A stretch of DNA of 40,015 nt from assembly GCA_021847735.1 (NCBI GenBank), contig JAJZQD010000014.1, positions 1-40,015 on the forward strand, in the 5' to 3' direction. Below are positions 39,197 to 40,015 of the stretch, one piece after another (the first letter of the stretch is position 1; every line of letters begins with the position of its first letter). The notes below the pieces were generated by a model that had not been told where the DNA came from, did not search any database, and saw only the letters and a list, made by a program, of their open reading frames with translations. Both the position numbers and the translations under genes were made by a program. The stretch is from Bacillota bacterium (lineage in GTDB: Bacteria; Bacillota; Thermincolia; Thermincolales; UBA2595).

Positions 39197-40015
39197 ATGT
39201 TTCGACATAACCGTAAAAATTTTTACATATTGTTAGTTGACGTTATCGCTTTTTATGTTTTCTTTACACTATGGGATGTCAATACCGTTATTCCGGTATT
39301 CCTGGATAAACTGGGGAGTCCTTCCTGGACAATCGGGCTGGCCAATTCAATCAAACAGCTAGGTTTCATCATACCCCAACTGGTATTACTGCCGCATATA
39401 TATAAAATTGGCAGCCTTGTGCGCTTCATAAGAAAAGTGCTGTTTGTTAACAGGCCCCAACTCGTAGCCTTTTTAATACTTTTACTCTTGCTGAAACCGG
39501 GTAAGCCGATGGTTATTGCATTTATAATTTCCTTTGCGGTTTTAAACTTCGGTGAAGGTCTGACCCTCCTCCCCTGGATGGACCTTTTGGGCAGGACAGT
39601 TCAACCAAATACCAGGGGTAGGTTTTACGGCGCTGTTCAGGTCTTGTCCGGTTTGGCCGCTTTAGGTTCGGGGTATGTAATTTCTAAGTACATAGAAAAC
39701 ACCGGTTACCCCTTTCCGGTTAATTTTGTTTTAATATTCGGCTTGGGTTCAGTTATCATCCTGCCGTCCCTGTATTTATTCAAAATAGCCGAAGACCCGG
39801 TATTACCGGAAATTTCATTCCGCCCAAACTGGAGGATATCAGCAGTAAACTGTTTTAAAAACAAAGAGTTTATCCTGATGCTTGTTGTACAGATTCTAAT
39901 TAGTGCCGATGCCCTGGCCCTGCCGTTTTACATTATCATGGTCAGACACAGGTTTGCGTGGCTGGCCTCATCAACCGGTACATACGTATTTTTGAGCATT
40001 ATCGGTGGAAGATCG
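39197..40015 (+). CDS. MFS transporter, partial at right edge
   Basis: The only plus-strand gene. The frame is open from the ATG at 39197 to the window end (273 codons) with no stop, so it is cut by the window rather than broken. The N-terminus (MFRHNRKNFYILLVDVIAF) leads into repeated hydrophobic helices, with loops such as LGRTVQPNTRGRFYG, where an arginine-rich loop between helices is typical of the major facilitator superfamily. Several helices are visible in the part seen. The substrate is unknown. It has its own promoter and is divergent from the LuxR-type regulator. Confidence 0.8.
   Translation, partial: MFRHNRKNFYILLVDVIAFYVFFTLWDVNTVIPVFLDKLGSPSWTIGLANSIKQLGFIIPQLVLLPHIYKIGSLVRFIRKVLFVNRPQLVAFLILLLLLKPGKPMVIAFIISFAVLNFGEGLTLLPWMDLLGRTVQPNTRGRFYGAVQVLSGLAALGSGYVISKYIENTGYPFPVNFVLIFGLGSVIILPSLYLFKIAEDPVLPEISFRPNWRISAVNCFKNKEFILMLVVQILISADALALPFYIIMVRHRFAWLASSTGTYVFLSIIGGRS

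Overview
The window (about 40 kb, moderate GC) looks like the chromosome of an anaerobic, S-layer-bearing Gram-positive bacterium of class Clostridia, probably a Peptococcaceae/Desulfotomaculum/Thermincola-type lineage. This is inferred from gene content only: a periplasmic [NiFe] uptake hydrogenase, a sigma-54 regulator with an iron-only-hydrogenase-like domain, the futalosine route to menaquinone, selenocysteine machinery, HdrCB-like proteins, an FMN-riboswitch rib operon and an SLH-anchored cell-surface protein. Every recognisable gene is on the minus strand except the last one, a transporter cut by the right edge. Many starts are GTG or TTG, chosen here by Shine-Dalgarno (SD) spacing.

Region 1 (1-7,927, minus): hydrogen module. 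A sigma-54 activator carrying ferredoxin-type clusters and a degenerate H-cluster domain lies upstream of a textbook -24/-12 promoter (5570-5585). The promoter reads into small subunit, large subunit, maturation protease, Tat-exported FeS protein, NrfD-type membrane subunit and a dedicated TatA. A perfect 117-bp direct repeat made of three hairpins sits both in the predicted 5' leader of this operon (5425-5541) and at its 3' end (1-117), where it supplies the tatA stop codon.

Region 2 (8,180-15,002, minus): a hypothetical gene with YbaB; DUF4911-like protein, LarA-family protein and a small unknown; an orphan PstS-like binding protein; a membrane diguanylate cyclase followed by a frame-shifted remnant of an HD-GYP domain; an unexplained GC-rich inverted-repeat element; and a REC-GGDEF response regulator.

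Region 3 (15,156-25,148, minus): a compact probable operon in the order menG fusion, ubiA, ubiX, mqnE, mqnA, mqnC, tatA, tatC, selB, yedF. It joins late and early futalosine-pathway menaquinone genes, Tat export and selenoprotein synthesis. The first protein fuses a polyprenyl-synthase-like domain that has lost both catalytic aspartate motifs to the MenG/UbiE methyltransferase. TatC has a 12-bp-repeat-encoded tail.

Region 4 (25,388-33,484, minus): an HD-GYP phosphodiesterase, a small MITE-like inverted-repeat element, hdrC-hdrB without hdrA, speD, and a riboflavin operon (ribD, ribE, ribBA, ribH, FAH-family hydrolase) behind a consensus sigma-A promoter and an FMN riboswitch with a readable terminator/antiterminator switch.

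Region 5 (33,495-40,015): a small coiled-coil protein, a large secreted seven-bladed YVTN propeller/Calx-beta/SLH protein, and a LuxR-type regulator divergent from an MFS transporter that runs off the right edge.

The strongest candidates for a new system are the H2-sensor/sigma-54/hydrogenase circuit bracketed by identical triple-hairpin elements, and the pseudo-prenyl-synthase-MenG fusion.
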